This document shows, in pieces, positions 39,023-52,200 of a stretch of 64,000 nt of DNA (its first letter is position 1; each line of letters starts with the position of its first letter). The notes below the pieces were generated by a model that searched no databases, was not told the origin of the DNA, and was given only the letters and a program-made list of their open reading frames with translations. The stretch spans positions 69,864,123-69,928,122 of the forward strand of contig NC_087064.1 in assembly GCF_963678635.1 (NCBI RefSeq). Reading direction: 5' to 3'. Source of the DNA: Symsagittifera roscoffensis. Lineage: Eukaryota > Xenacoelomorpha > Acoela > Convolutidae. A program made the position numbers and the translations under genes.

Positions 39023-39186
39023 TGATTCAGTTGTGGTGAGTTTTGTGGAAACAGTTACTGTGGAGACCCCTTGTGTCACACCCTCCCTCTTCCCAGTCCA
39101 CACCCACTCCCCGCGGAACTCTTCTATCGGCCTCGCCCAATTGGAGAGAGCATACGCTACACAAGACTACATCATTCCTATTCAGT
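39023..39186 (+). CDS. Exon K of the large extracellular-type gene
   Basis: The 164-nt exon has acceptor AATTTTTTAG and donor CAGT|GTGAGT. Its first base completes the AG|T codon begun in exon J, 29.5 kb upstream, and it leaves with 1 nt. The peptide includes DSVVVSFVETVTVETPCVTP, strongly strand-like, with one Cys. An acceptor 8 bases downstream (GATTCAG) is possible but would break the phase with J. Confidence 0.75.
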
Positions 39187-39925
39187 GTGAGTTAAAAACT
39201 TCTCTGAAGTCATGGACAACGTAAATCACAGTCGCTTCTCACCTGTCGCACAATTAGTTTTTTTAATTTTTGAACTGCATGCTTAGCTTGTCTATCAAGG
39301 TATATACAATTTTCAATTTTCACGCGAGCTCTTCTACCCCCCCCCCCCCCCCGCCCACCTGTCACCAGAAGAGCCGTCACGCGATGAAATTAGCAAGCAG
39401 TTCGAATGTTTTTTTTTGTGTAAGCTTTGGCGCAAATATACGGATCATCGAGATGTGTTTGATATGTTCTGATATGTCCGCATGCCAATTCATATAATAA
39501 GTGGGAAGTGTGAACGAAAACTTAACAAATGAAAACTCGGAAATAGAGTCTAGGTTAGTATAAATTCATATGTTAACCTTTATATAACTCGAAATTTTCG
39601 CCAAATGATGCTAAGATGTTATTATCAATATTCATTTCAATTTAACTTGCAAGGTTTTAACTTGTTATGATAACTTCTTGAAAGGTTTTGATTGAAACTT
39701 TCAACGAGGCTGCAAATCAATTTTTTGGTATTAGCTCGATATAGTAGATCGTAACTTTGAGTTTTGCAACTCGAAGAGATCTGTCAAATGCTATCCAGCC
39801 AGTTGAAGGATATTAGGTTTTGATTATTTCCCGACATTCAAATTCAAGACTGAGTTATTTTGCCGAGGAAAGCCCAGTTTTTGCGACCCAAGGACGTTTT
39901 TTTTTAATCTCGTTTTTTTTTTCAG
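39187..39925 (+). other. Intron K-L
   Basis: Intron of 739 bp with a poly-C tract at about 39340-39353. The acceptor is CGTTTTTTTTTTCAG. No gene or clear repeat family is seen. Confidence 0.65.
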
Positions 39926-40171
39926 TGGAGCTGCCGCCGTTTTTCGAGGGGGAACCACAACTAACACTAGTCAGTCCGGTAGAGTCCTCTGGCGCCCAAT
40001 TTGTTCTCCGGGGAGTAGAAGTCGACCCCCTTTTCGAAGTGGGGTCGGAACTGTCTGCCACTTTCAATGAGAGTCTGCAGTTGTCGGAGCAGTTCTACCT
40101 GTCGACAGGGTCCCAATGGAACAGCCAGGAGAACATCCTCACTTATCGCATGGGCAGGGTGTCTGTTCTTG
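39926..40171 (+). CDS. Exon L of the large extracellular-type gene
   Basis: The 246-nt exon follows a strong polypyrimidine tract. Two bases complete the codon of exon K, and it leaves with 1 nt at CTTG|GTCAGT. The 82 residues begin ELPPFFEGEPQLTLVSP and include FVLRGVEVDPLFEVGSELSA and one sequon NES. The frame also meets a TAA at 40178, inside the intron. A duplicated, frameshifted version lies at 55897-56143. Confidence 0.8.
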
Positions 40172-40656
40172 GTCAGTAAGAATAACTATACTTAACCATC
40201 AAATTGCGAGTCGCGACTCCTTTCCAGTTTAAATACCCCCCCCCCCTTTCTTCGTGAAATTACAATATAATGTTTTTGAAAAAATTATTATTTGTACGGC
40301 AATTAGCATGTAGGATGTGTTGTAAGAATTTAATCACTTGTCCTCTCTCATGCGATTTATCGCAACAAAATTCGATTTAAATATGATATGAAAAAGTTTC
40401 CAAAAAATCAAAAAGGTTTCTGAAAAAAAGCCTTTGATTCTATCCTCTTAACACTTGGACTATCATTACCATTATTTAGACATTAAACTGTCAAAAAAAA
40501 CTGTCAAAAAAGTAGCACATCCCACAATAAATCCTCACCCGGCTTCGAAAAAAGGATTTTTGTGTAAACCTTTTACTGTCTATAGAATCTGATTAGTTTT
40601 TTGACTCAGCGTTTGCTTCAGAAGCATTTCACAAATGTGATCATTTGATTGTTCAG
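40172..40656 (+). other. Intron L-M
   Basis: AT-rich intron of 485 bp, acceptor TTGATTGTTCAG. Nothing is recognised in it. Confidence 0.65.
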
Positions 40657-40853
40657 ATCTAAAGGATCGCATGGGAGTGTACCACCATCAGAACGAGATC
40701 TCCTTCTCTCCCTCGAGTAGAGCCAGGACAGTGCAGCTGCTGGTGTTTGTCCAGGTGCAGGATGAAGTGGACTTCACCCCTGGCCAGCAGTTCTCCCTCA
40801 TCTACTCTCTGGAGAGTGGGGGTGCAGTGACCACCAATCAACACAACTTCCAG
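40657..40853 (+). CDS. Exon M of the large extracellular-type gene
   Basis: The 197-nt exon has acceptor TTGATTGTTCAG. It completes the GAT codon of exon L and ends in phase 0 at CAG|GTATAG. The peptide contains TVQLLVFVQVQDEVDFTPGQ, with the same strand-turn-PG pattern as exon N. It is GC-rich. A - strand open frame over it is a shadow. Confidence 0.83.
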
Positions 40854-40951
40854 GTATAGTAACACACCATTGTAGCCTTAATTCGTACCTTTGATAAAAT
40901 TTTCAAAAATGGACTAGTTTTCAAAAAGAGCCCATATTTTTCAAATTTCAG

Positions 40952-41218
40952 GTTGATTTTCTTCCGGAGCGACGGCCAATGGTGGATTTGGAAGTAGAGG
41001 TGGCCTATACTCTGGATAGAGAGTTTGTTCCAGGAGATACGATCCAGTTCACAGCCAAGATGAGTCACCAGTGTGAGAGCAGTGCACAGGCCACGAACAT
41101 TCACACAATCCTACACCTCCCGGATGTAGTTCTGAGGATGGATAATAATATTACACACTATACTGGTCAGTTGCCAGTGTTAGACTACACAGCCGGTGAC
41201 AAAAAAGCGGCATTCACG
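40952..41218 (+). CDS. Exon N of the large extracellular-type gene
   Basis: The 267-nt exon is phase 0 at both ends (TTTCAG / ACG|GTATGT). The 89 residues start VDFLPERRPMVDLEVEVAYT and contain FVPGDTIQFTAKM, a sequon NIT and one Cys. It resembles DUF11-like conserved-repeat beta-sandwich modules of extracellular proteins and matches exon J by eye. It is the last exon before the array; the next exon of the normal transcript is not identified. Confidence 0.83.
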
Positions 41219-41544
41219 GTATGTTTAACTGGTGCATAGATTTAACTTGTATAACTGAAGTTCGAAGCGGGTTTAAGTACTATGATTAAAAGTGGCTTTG
41301 GCAGCTAACTGTTCTCCCTAAACCTCCCAATTAAATTGGCTTTTAGAAATTATCAGTGAATCTAGGGGCTACGCAAAGGTCGTGATGTTGATAAGAAAAA
41401 AATAGTACTTCTAATATTCGTGGGCTTCTCGTTCTAGCAATTCTCTCTCTTGTCTAAGTACGCTGCAGAAAGTATCTCTTTGTTGCTGAGTTTGGCAGGG
41501 CTTCCCAGACTCTAAACTACCACAATCCCCAAATTATAATCTTA
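41219..41544 (+). other. Intronic spacer before the array
   Basis: About 325 bp following the exon N donor. No gene is seen. It is repeated at 57181-57507 with very few changes. Confidence 0.6.
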
Positions 41545-44500
41545 GAGGTCCAACTGTCTGCTTATATAAAGGGGCAGATCTAAGAGTTTTTCGAGGGGGT
41601 GGGGTTGGATTTTAAAAATAATTTTGAAAGTTTTGCCGACCATTTTTTTAAGATCGACCCAATTGTTTTTCTGAACTCTTTTAAATCATTATAAAGACCC
41701 CATTTTGACCAAATTTCTGAAAAAAGCAGGCCACAAAAGGGGTTTTTAAGCACTTTTTGGAAAATGTTGACAAAAACATTGCGTTTTTTGGCGCGCGCTC
41801 CCTCAAAATTAGTATATATTGGCGCCACAGGCGCCTTCAGAAAAATTTTAGGGTCAGTCACCAAAAATGGGTAGCTCAAAATAATACAAACTGGGGACCC
41901 TCTGGGTCGGCAGGTGTTCGAATCCCTGAGGGGGAGGAGAGCGGACTCCTTCCCGACCCCTTTAAACCCGAATCTGTCCGTTAAAATTTAAAGGTCTTCT
42001 TGAAATTTTATTGTAACCTACGCACGACACATGACCGCAATAAACGCGGAGAAAATTTTTCCCTCGTGCGGTTCCAAAATTTTAAAAAAGAAGAAATACA
42101 GTCTACCGACCTTATAATTTGCCATAACGCTAAGTTAATTTTCACTGTGCGCTTGAAGCTCCTATACTGGTCAGGTCCAACTGTTTGCTTATATAAATGG
42201 ACAGATCTAGGATTTTTTCGAGGGTGGGTTGGATTTTAAAAAAATTTTGAAAATTTTGCCGACCGTTTTTTTAAGATCGACCCAATTGTTTTTCTGAGCT
42301 CTCTCAAATCACTATAAAGACCTCATTTTGACAAAATTTCTGAAAAAAAGCAGGCCTCAAAAAAGATTTTTAAGCAATTTTTGGAAAATGTTGACCAAAA
42401 CATTGCGTTTTTTTGTTTTTTTTTTTTGGCGCGCGCTCCCTCAAAATTAGTATATATTGGCGCCACAGGCGCATTCAGAAAAAAATTTAGGGTCAGTCGC
42501 CGAAAATGGGTAGCTCAAAACAAAACAAATAGGGGACCATCTGGGTCGGCAGGTGGTCGAATCCCTGAGGGGGAGGAGAGCGGACTCCTTCCAGCCCCCC
42601 CTTAAACCCGCACCTGTCTGTTAACTATTAAAGTTCTTCTTAAATTTTATTGCAGCCTACGCACCACACATAAACACAATAAACGCGGAGAAAATTTTCC
42701 CTCGTGCGGCTCCAAAATTTTTAAAAAGGAGAAATACCGTCTGCCGACCTCATAGTTTGCCATAACGCTAAGGTAAACTTCACTGTGCGCTTGAAGCTCC
42801 TATATTGGTCAGGTCCAACTGTCTGCTTATATAAAGCGACAGATCTAGGGTTTTTTCGAGCGAGGGTTGGATTTTAAAAAACATTTGACAGTTTAGCCGA
42901 CCATTTTTTTTAAGATCGACCCAATTGTTTTTCTGAGCTCTCTCAAGTCACTATAAAAACCCCATTATGACCAAATTTCTGAAAAAAGCAGGCCACAAAA
43001 GAGGTTTTTATGCCTTTTTTGGAAAGTGTTGACCAAAACATTGCGTTTTTTGGCGCGTGCTCCCTCAAAATTAGTGTATATTGGCGCCTCAGGCGCCTTC
43101 AGAAAAGTTTTAGGGTCAGGCACCGAAAACGGTTAGCTCAAAATAATACAAATAGGGTACCGTCTGGGTCGGCAGGTGATCGAGTCCCTGAGGGGGAGGA
43201 GAGCGGACTCCTTCCCGTCCCCTTAAGCCCACACCTGTCTGTTAAAATTTAAAGGTCTTCTTAAAATTTTATTGTAACCTACGCACGACACATGACCGCA
43301 ATAAACGCGGAGAAAATTTTTCCCTCGTGCGGTTCCAAAATTTTAAAAAGAAGAAATACCGTCTGCCGACCTTAAAATTTGCCATAACGCTAAGTTAATT
43401 TTCACTGTGCGCTTGAAGCTCCTATACTGGTCAGGTCCAACTGTTTGCTTATATAAATGGACAGATCTAGGATTTTTTCGAGGGTGGGTTCGATTTTTAA
43501 AAAATTTTTGAAAATTTTGCCGACCGTTTTTTTTAAGATCGACCCAATTGTTTTTCTGAGCTCTCTCAAATCACTATAAAGGCCTCATTTTGACCAAATT
43601 TCAGAAAAAAAGCAGGCCACAAAAAAGATTTTTAAGCAATTTTTGGAAAATGTTGACCAAAACATTGCATTTTTTTGTTTTTTTTTTGGCGCGCGCTCCC
43701 TCAAAATTAGTATTTAATGGCGCCACAGGCGCATTCAGAAAAAAAATTAGGTTCAGTCGCCGAAAATGGGTAGCTCAAAATAAAACAAATAGGGGAGCCT
43801 CTGGGTCGGCAGGTGGTCGAATCCCTGAGGGGGAGGAGAGCGGACTCCTTCCAGCCCCCCCTTAAACCCGCACCTGTCTGTTAACTATTAAAGTTCTTCT
43901 TAAATTTTATTGCAGCCTACGCACCACACATAAACACAATAAACGCGGAGAAAATTTTCCCGCGTGCGGCTCCAAAATTTTTAAAAAGGAGAAATACCGT
44001 CTGCCGACCTCATAATTTGCCATAACGCTAAGGTAAACTTCACTGTGCGCTTGAAGCTCCTATATTGGTCAGGTCCAACTGTCTGCTTATATGAAGCGAC
44101 AGATTTAGGGTTTTTTTTCGAGCGAGGGTTGGATTTTAAAAAAAATATGACAGTTTAGCCGGCCATTTTTTTTAAGATTGACCCAATTGTTTTTCTGAGC
44201 TCTCTCAAATCACTATAAAGACCCCATTATGACCAAATTTCTGAAAAAAGCAGGCCACAAAAGAGGTTCTGAAGCCTTTTTTGGAAAGTGTTGACCAAAA
44301 CATTGCGTTTTTTGGCGCGCGCTCCCTCAAAAATAGTATATATTGGCGCCACAGGCGCCTTCAGCAACATTTCAGGGTCAGTCGCCGAAAATGGTTAGCT
44401 CAAAATAATATAAATAGGGTACCGTCTGGGTCGGCAGGTGATCGAGTCCCTGAGGGGAAGGAGAGCGGACTCCTTCCCGTCCCCCTTAAACCCGCACCTG

Positions 44501-46212
44501 TCTGTTAAAATTTAAAGGTCTTCTTAAAATTTTATTGTAGCCTACGCACTACACATAAACGCAATAAACGCGCAGAAAATTTTTCCCTCGTTGGGCTCCA
44601 AAATTTTTAAAATGAAGAAATGCCGTCTGCCGACCTCATAATTTGCCATAACTCTAAGGTAAAATTCACTGTGCGCTTGAAGCTCCTATACTGGTCAGTT
44701 CCAACTGTCTGCTTATATAAAGGGACAGATCTAGGGTTTTTTCGAGGGGGGGGTTGGATTTTGAAAAAAAGTATGAAAATTTTGCCGACCATTTTTTTTA
44801 AGATCGACCCAATTGTTTTTCTGAGCTCTCTCAAATCACTATAAAGACCCCATTTTGACCAATTTTCTGAAAAAAGCAGGCCACAAAAGAGGTTTTTAGG
44901 CACTTTTTGGAAAGTGTTGACCAAAACATTGCGTTTTTTGGCGCGCGCTCCCTCAAAATTAGTATATATTGGCGCCACAGGCGCCTTCAGAAAAATTTTA
45001 GGGTCAGTCGCCAAAAATGGTTTGCTCAAAAAAATACAAATAGGGTACCCTCTGGGTCGGCAGGTAATCGAGTCCCTGAGGGGGAGGAGAGCGGACTCCT
45101 TCCCGCCTTCCTTAAACCCGCGCCTGTCTGTTAAATTTTAAAGGTCTTCTTATAACTTTATTGTAACCTACGCACGACACATGACGGCAATAAACGCGGA
45201 GAAAATTTTTCCCTCGTGCGGCTCCAATTTTTGGCGCGAGTTCATTTTTTTTAAGATCGACCCAATTATTTTTCTGAGCTCTCTAAAATCACTATAACGA
45301 CCCCATTTTGACCAAATTTCTGAAAAAAAGCATGCCACAAAAGAGGCTTTTAAGCACTTTTTGGAAAATGTTGACCAAAACATTGCGTTTTTTGGCGCGC
45401 GGTCCCTCAAAATTAGTATATATTGGCGCCGCAGGCGCCTTCAGAAAATTTTTAGGGTCAGGCGCCGAAAATGGGTAGCTCAAAAAAATACAAATAGGGT
45501 ACCCTCTGGGTCGGCAGGTAATCGAGTCCCTGAGGGGGAGGAGAGCGGACTCCTTCCCGCCCTCCTTAAACCCGCACCTGTCTGTTAAAATTTAAAGGTC
45601 TTCTTAAAAATTTATTGTAATCTACGCATGACACATGACCGCAATAAACGCGGAGAAAATTTTTCCCTCGTGCGGCTACAAAATTTTTAAAAAGAAGAAA
45701 TACCGTCTGCAGACCTTATAATTTGCCATTAAGCTAAGGTAAACTTCACTGTGCGCTTGAAGCTCCTATACTGGTCAGGTCCAACTGTTTGCTTATATAA
45801 ATGGACAGATCTAGGATTTTTTTGAGGGTGGGTTGGATTTTTAAAAAAATTTTGAAAGTTGTGCCGACCGTTTTTTTAAGATCGACCCAATTGTTTTTCT
45901 GAGCTCTCTCAAATCACTAAAAAGACCCCATTTTGACCAAATTTCTGAAAAAAGCAGGCCCCAAAAGAAGTTTTTAAGCATTTTTTGGAAAATGTTGACC
46001 AAAACATTGCGTTTTTTTGGCGCGCGCTCCCTCAAAATTAATATATATTGGCGCCGCAGGCGCCTTCAGCAACATTTCAGGGTCAGTCGCCGAAAATGGT
46101 TAGCTCAAAATAATACAAATAGGGGACCCTCTGGGTCGGCAGGTAGTCGAATCCCTGAGGGGGAGGAGAGCGGACTCCTTCCAACCCCCCTTAAACCCGC
46201 ACCTGTCTATTA
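41545..46212 (+). repeat. Tandem array of ~625-640-bp units (copy 1)
   Basis: The landmark AGGTCCAACTGTCTGCTTAT recurs near 41545, 42173, 42811, 43433, 44071, 44697 and 45777. The last interval includes a unit with an internal deletion near 45232. Each unit has a core from ACAGATCTAGGG to TTAAACCCGCACCTGT related to the 7543-7913 MITE, plus a ~230-bp linker (AACGCGGAGAAAATTTT, CTTGAAGCTCCTATA). The core holds GGCGCC-rich inverted repeats. Many 60-140-codon frames on both strands are the same repeat translated and are not genes. The array ends mid-unit at the start of copy 2. Confidence 0.92.
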
Positions 46213-49200
46213 ATGATAAAAGCTACATAAAAAAAACTGAAAGTATGGGTTTAGAAATTTTTAAAATACATTGTGCGACTGATCGATAAAAAGGCCTAAT
46301 TTTAATATTAAAAAACTTGAGACGTAACCAAGACCGGCATAGGTGTAAATAGCTATGTCCTCAACATTGTTAATTTTCTATGATATTTTTTGTTGCTTTT
46401 ATTTCCACGAACAAATATCTAAAACACTGCATTGCTCAAAATTGCTCCAAAACTAGTCGAGTTTGCGGAATCCGCAAAATAATTTGCGGAATCCGGAAAA
46501 ATTTGTCGAACAAACAAACCATCATATGCCTGTAGTAAAATTACCCTGTTATGGAATCCGCAACTGTAAGCAAAATCCGCAAACTGGAACAGAAATCCGC
46601 AAAATGAAAACGGAATCCTTAAATTGTATGCTGAATCCGCATTTTGTCTGCTTATTTCTAACGCTACCAACAGTTCTATGAAAGTGACCAGCTCTTAATA
46701 GCTAGACCTTCACTCAATTCATTCTCAAACACAACCACCTTCTCAAACAAATATCAATTACAGTAACTTTTTTCTAAGTCAATTAAGAGATTAAGTTACT
46801 GTTATCCGAGATTCAGAATCTAATTCGACTTTTAATCCAAGAAAAAAACTCCACGACGAATCCCAACTACTGTAATATTATCATTCTAAGTGGGAAAATT
46901 GATTAATTTAAGCAAAGTTCATTTACTAATCCAAATGTCAATCCAAAATAGCAGATTAGAAGAGATGAAATCCAGAACAGCCTAAAATTAAATTCTTATA
47001 GGCTGATAAATGCAATTTGATTACCAGTTTAAAATTTCCCGATTGCAATGAGATTCTGTTTCTCATGCTAATCTCGAAATATGATCCTAAGTTGATCCCA
47101 AGTTAATATCACTGGTAAATGAAAAAGACTTTCCGGGAATTATCCCAAATAACACATTGTAAAGTCAGCTTTTGGGATTCTGCTGTTCACTTTTATCCCA
47201 AATTATGATCTCAAAAATTGATCCAAAATTAAGATCCCTAATTGTTCCGACTTTCGATACGAAAATAATGGAATATTTGTACTCGGGGTGGGTTTTTTTT
47301 CTTCAGACAAATTTCGACTTTTTAGCTAGCCATTTTTGACGGAATTTTTAAAAATCATTCCGAAGGTATTGTTGTCCTGAGCTTAAATTTGAAAAGATAT
47401 TTCACCTGTGATCATTTTTTGTAAAGTTATGAGGGTTTAAATATTGCCATTTTGACCAATTTGGGACAATTAACGCGCGATATATTTCGCGCTATTAACG
47501 CGTCTGCGAAGCTTTATTCCGTCTTAGAAATCGTTCCAAATTGGTTGAAAGAAGATTATTTGCCATAATTGATTTGTTAAAATGAGCGAAATCTGTTCTT
47601 TTGTACTTTATATGGCGTGTGGGGTGATGATTTCTTTAAAAAATCTTCATTTTTAGAGTTTTTTTTTTCATTTTCTTTTTTTTATGTTAATTTTTTTATG
47701 TTAATACTGATTCATAAACCATAAGAGGCAGTCGGAACATTCAGGGCTTCGCCCTGATACGAGCAGTCTTGTTATATTGAAAAATAGTAAAAAAAAATAC
47801 CCAGGAACTACAAGTGCACTTACACAAGTGTATTGAAGCAAAAAAAATTATGATTTTATTGTTTCGACTTTCGATACGAAAGTAACGGAATATTTGTGCT
47901 CGGGGTGGGTTTTTTTTCTTCAGACAAATTTCGACTTTTTAACTAGCCATTTTTGACGGAATTTTTATATCATTCGAAAGGTATTGTTGTCCTGAGCCTA
48001 ATTTTGAAACTATATTTCACCTGTGATCATTTTTCGTAAAGTTATGGGGGTTTAAAGATTGCCATTTTGGCCAATTTGGGACAATTAACGCGCGATATAT
48101 TTCGCGCTATTAACGCGTAAGCGGAGATTTAATCCGTTTTAGAAATCGTTCCAAATTGGTTGAAAGAAGCTTATTTGCCATAATTAGTTTGTTACAAGGA
48201 ACGACATCTATTTTTTGTAGTTTATATGGCGCGTGGGGGGATGATTTTCTTAGAAAAAAATTTCACATAAAAAAATTCATTTTTCTATTACATTTATTTT
48301 TTTAATGATATTTATGTTATTACTGCTCCATAAACCTTAAAAGGCAGTCGGAACATTCAGGACTTTGCCCTGATACGAGCGGTCTTGTTGGATTTAACTG
48401 ACAATGAGTAAGTGCTTGATATTATTTTTTGCAGTTGCTAGATATATATTCTAGCTATAGTTCTTAGTTGTTCATTCATGAGCTGGACTAGTTCAATGTA
48501 CTAAGCAAATTGATGAATTCGATTACATTTGCGGATATCACAAACAATTTTGAGGAATTTGCTTACATTTGCGAAATCTGCCTACGACTTGCGGAATCCA
48601 CTTACCTTTGCGGAATCCGAATTAGTTAGCTATATTAGCTCGTTGAGGAATTTGCGACAAATCTAATGTGCCTTGGAAAATAAATTACAGGTATTCGTGC
48701 AGGGATTCCACGGAAAGCATTTACAACTTGGAACAAGTTTAAAGACTTGCTTCTAAATTCCAGTGTTCTTCAGATACTAAAAAGTGCAGCAATTTAGTTC
48801 ACAATTTTGGCCTCTTAATGTGGATGCCATTTATTAGGTGCTTAAATTTGCAAACGCAAAACTCTTATTCTCGGGAACTAGAATTTGTACCTTTAAAATG
48901 CTTTTTTTACCCTGTCATGCTTTGGGGTTCACATTTCATTGGGTTGGCATCTTTTTCGTGTCAGCTTTCATGTTTAATAGCTGTTATTCACGGCCTTTTC
49001 GCTCTCACTGTTTAATGCCAAATATTTTAGTTTATATGGTTTAACGAACAGAAAACTTAACCAGGATAGCTGGTTATTGTGCAAGTAGCACAGAAAGTTC
49101 CTGTCACACTATTAGAAAACATCTCAAAACAGTTTGTTTATTCAAATTGTGTCGTTTGCATTCACAGTGCGATGAGATGATCTGAATGAAAACCTAGACC

Positions 49201-52200
49201 CTAGGAAAATTATTAGCAAAAACATTAGGTAGATTCGCCAGCAGTTTTTGTCAATCAAAGACTTGAAATGATATAAAAAACCAACCAAAATTAAAAAAAT
49301 ATATATTTTCTTAAGTTTTTTTTCCAGAAAGTAGTTATGATTTTTTGTTTTTATAGAAGAAACCTCGACTACCCTCAAAACGTTCCAACCACTCAAAAAG
49401 TGGAAAGGAACAAAGGAATTATTTTTTCTAGCCCCTTTTGATTACTTGAAGGAAAATATCTGAAAAGTGAAGTATCACATCATATCAAAACCTTGTTTGT
49501 CGTGATTTGGATTCAAATAAAATAGTTTCAAACATTTCTCAGTGCTGCACAAAAAAGACAAAATTTGCTCCGGCTGATCTCCCAAATAAAATTTGACTTT
49601 TATAGAGTTTTAAAGCTATACTTTAACTTTTTTAAAATTTAGATACCACTCTTTCTAGCTTGTTCCACTTATTTGCTCGTATTTCTTAAAAAAATTAACC
49701 GAAAATTTTGACAACAAAATTAGCAAAAACAATTTCATATAATTTTAACTTTTTAAAATTTTTCTTTAATTTTGAAATTATATTGTTAAATCAATATAAT
49801 GAACCTACCGTGCTCTTTGCACAGCAAATGGCCATAATAATTCTAATTTAATTTCACTTTGACAAAAAAAGTTTATAATAAAAAACAATTTATTATAAAA
49901 AAAAAATTTATAATAAAATCTGATGTTAGACCCCGAAACACTTAGATCCATTTACTTTGCCCTCAAAATTGATTTCTGATAAGCAGAATTTTTATCCCCT
50001 TAAATCTGTTGGGGGGGGGGGTACGGCTATTCTAGCCTCGCAATAATGAGCTGAAATGAACTTTCACTTCGCCTCATTGTTCAAAAATACTTACACTAAT
50101 TTACTGTTTGGACCAATTATTTTGTAATGAGACGAAATAATTGGTCTGCCAGCGTTTCGTTAGTTCCCGCAAATTAAACAAATTAGTAGATGAAATTGTA
50201 TATGGGGGAAATTTTTTGAAATAAAGTGGAACTAAAGTATGCATTAATTAGCATAAATTGGCAATAATCAAGCACTAGTCTTTTTGGAAAAAAAGCTCCC
50301 AGCGGACACCATTTACCATTTCCAAGAATGAACAGAGATGATTATTATATATAGCAGTAGCGGATGAGGGGGGGGGGGGGTTAATGCCTTTTGCTTTCAG
50401 GAACTCGAAATCCTGGCTGCTCAAAAGGTTCGCATCTGCTACTTTTTCCAACATGCATAATAATTGGCTGCAAACTTAAGTTTTTCTAAGGGCACCGTAA
50501 GAACCAGTACAAAACCAATTTGAGAGGGGAGCTAATGTAAATCTATTTAAAGACACGTTTTTGAAAATTTTATTTTTTCTATGAAAAAATGACTATTTTA
50601 TAATTTTTTCATCCATGAAAATTGTATGATAAACATTTTTTATAAAAAATTTTAAATCGTTTTTTAATGACCAGAAAGCTTCAAAAGAGGCATTTAGATC
50701 AAAAAAGTTCATTAAAAACTTTTAAAACACTTTTTAAATTTTGTATGAATTTTCTATGACAAGCGTTTTTTCCATAGACTTCATTTATGAAACTGTATGA
50801 TGAGCATTTTTTTTCTATGGACGTCAACCCGGGTATTTGACAGCATATTTAAAATAATATCTAAAGCTTGTTAGATCAATTTCGTCCATTCAAGGTTGCA
50901 TTTTGTAAACCGAAATGTGTATGAGGGCGGTAGGCCAACAAGCCGAAGGGTTGATATCTTCAACTACCCCCCCCCCCCCCCTCATGGTGCCTACCCGGGT
51001 TGACCAAAATGTGCAATCATACGTCGCACCATGCATGGTACCATGGAAGCCTCGAAAAAATGCCGAAGTAATTTTATGTTGCAACTACGCTTTTTCCATG
51101 CATGGCGCGAGGTATGCTTGCAATTTTTTTATGGGGGCCTTCAATTTTTTATTATGGGTTCAAATCTGACCAGTACCAACCTTTTTTTAAACGGTAAAAA
51201 TTATGTTTCTAATCAAATTGTCGGCCAATCATTCATTTGTCTGCTTATCTGTTGTCGGCTGAGTTGTCCCATCTTGAATCGTTTTTTTTTGTTGCGCATA
51301 ATTTTTAACGTTGTTTTTAGTGTTTGAATTATTCCTACTTTTTGTCTTTTTACTTGGCTTGACTTCGTATTTCCTTCTTTGTATTTTTTTGTTTCGCTTG
51401 AAAAAATGATTTTGTCCCATTTTTTTTAGCCTAATGAAGATGTTTTTGGTCGTTTCAAGGGAAACACCACTTAAACACCCCCTCCGAACGCTTAATGGTT
51501 TTGTATGTTTACCTAATGGTTTGCTGAAATTTCTTTGAAAAGTTTTTTGACAAGATTTTTACTGATTTTTAAAAAAAGTATCAATCAAACGACCTCTTGC
51601 TCCCCTAGAATCTCTTTTTACTTGACCCCTACGTCTTCAGCCTTCAAAAATCTGTGGAGTATTTGATCCAAATTTTTGGCTTTTTTTGTTTTCTTGAAAA
51701 ATATCGCTCTCAAATCTGAGTTTTTGGTTTCAATGAATAAAACAGTACCGAAATTTCCCTGCGTGGAGTATTTGATCCAAATTTTTTTTTTTGTTTTCTC
51801 GAAAAATACCGCTCTCAAATCTGAGTTTTTGGTTTCAATGAATAAAACAGTACCGAAAATTCCTTGCATGACCAGATACGCCTAAATTTCGAACACACAA
51901 AATTATGGCGCGCGAATTAGTCATATTTTTGATTTCTGACGGTTTTTTGACCGTTTGAATATTCTCAAATCTCAACCTGCTATACTTGAGATTTTGGGTT
52001 CAAATCAAAAAACGGGTTGTGGGAAATTTATATGCTTAAACGAGTAACTCTCAATTCTTTCTGACGCCAAAATTTATAGCCTTCAAAAAAAGTCGAAATT
52101 TTGACTTTCTGCTTTTTGGCCATTTTGTTTTTTGAAGTTTTTGATAATTCTTGAGAACTACCCTCCCACTTCTGAGATGTCTGGAGGAATGAATCCTTTT

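Noticed and set aside
41868-41926. A functional tRNA gene in the array
   Set aside because: Only A- and B-box-like motifs are present. No cloverleaf with paired acceptor and anticodon stems can be formed.
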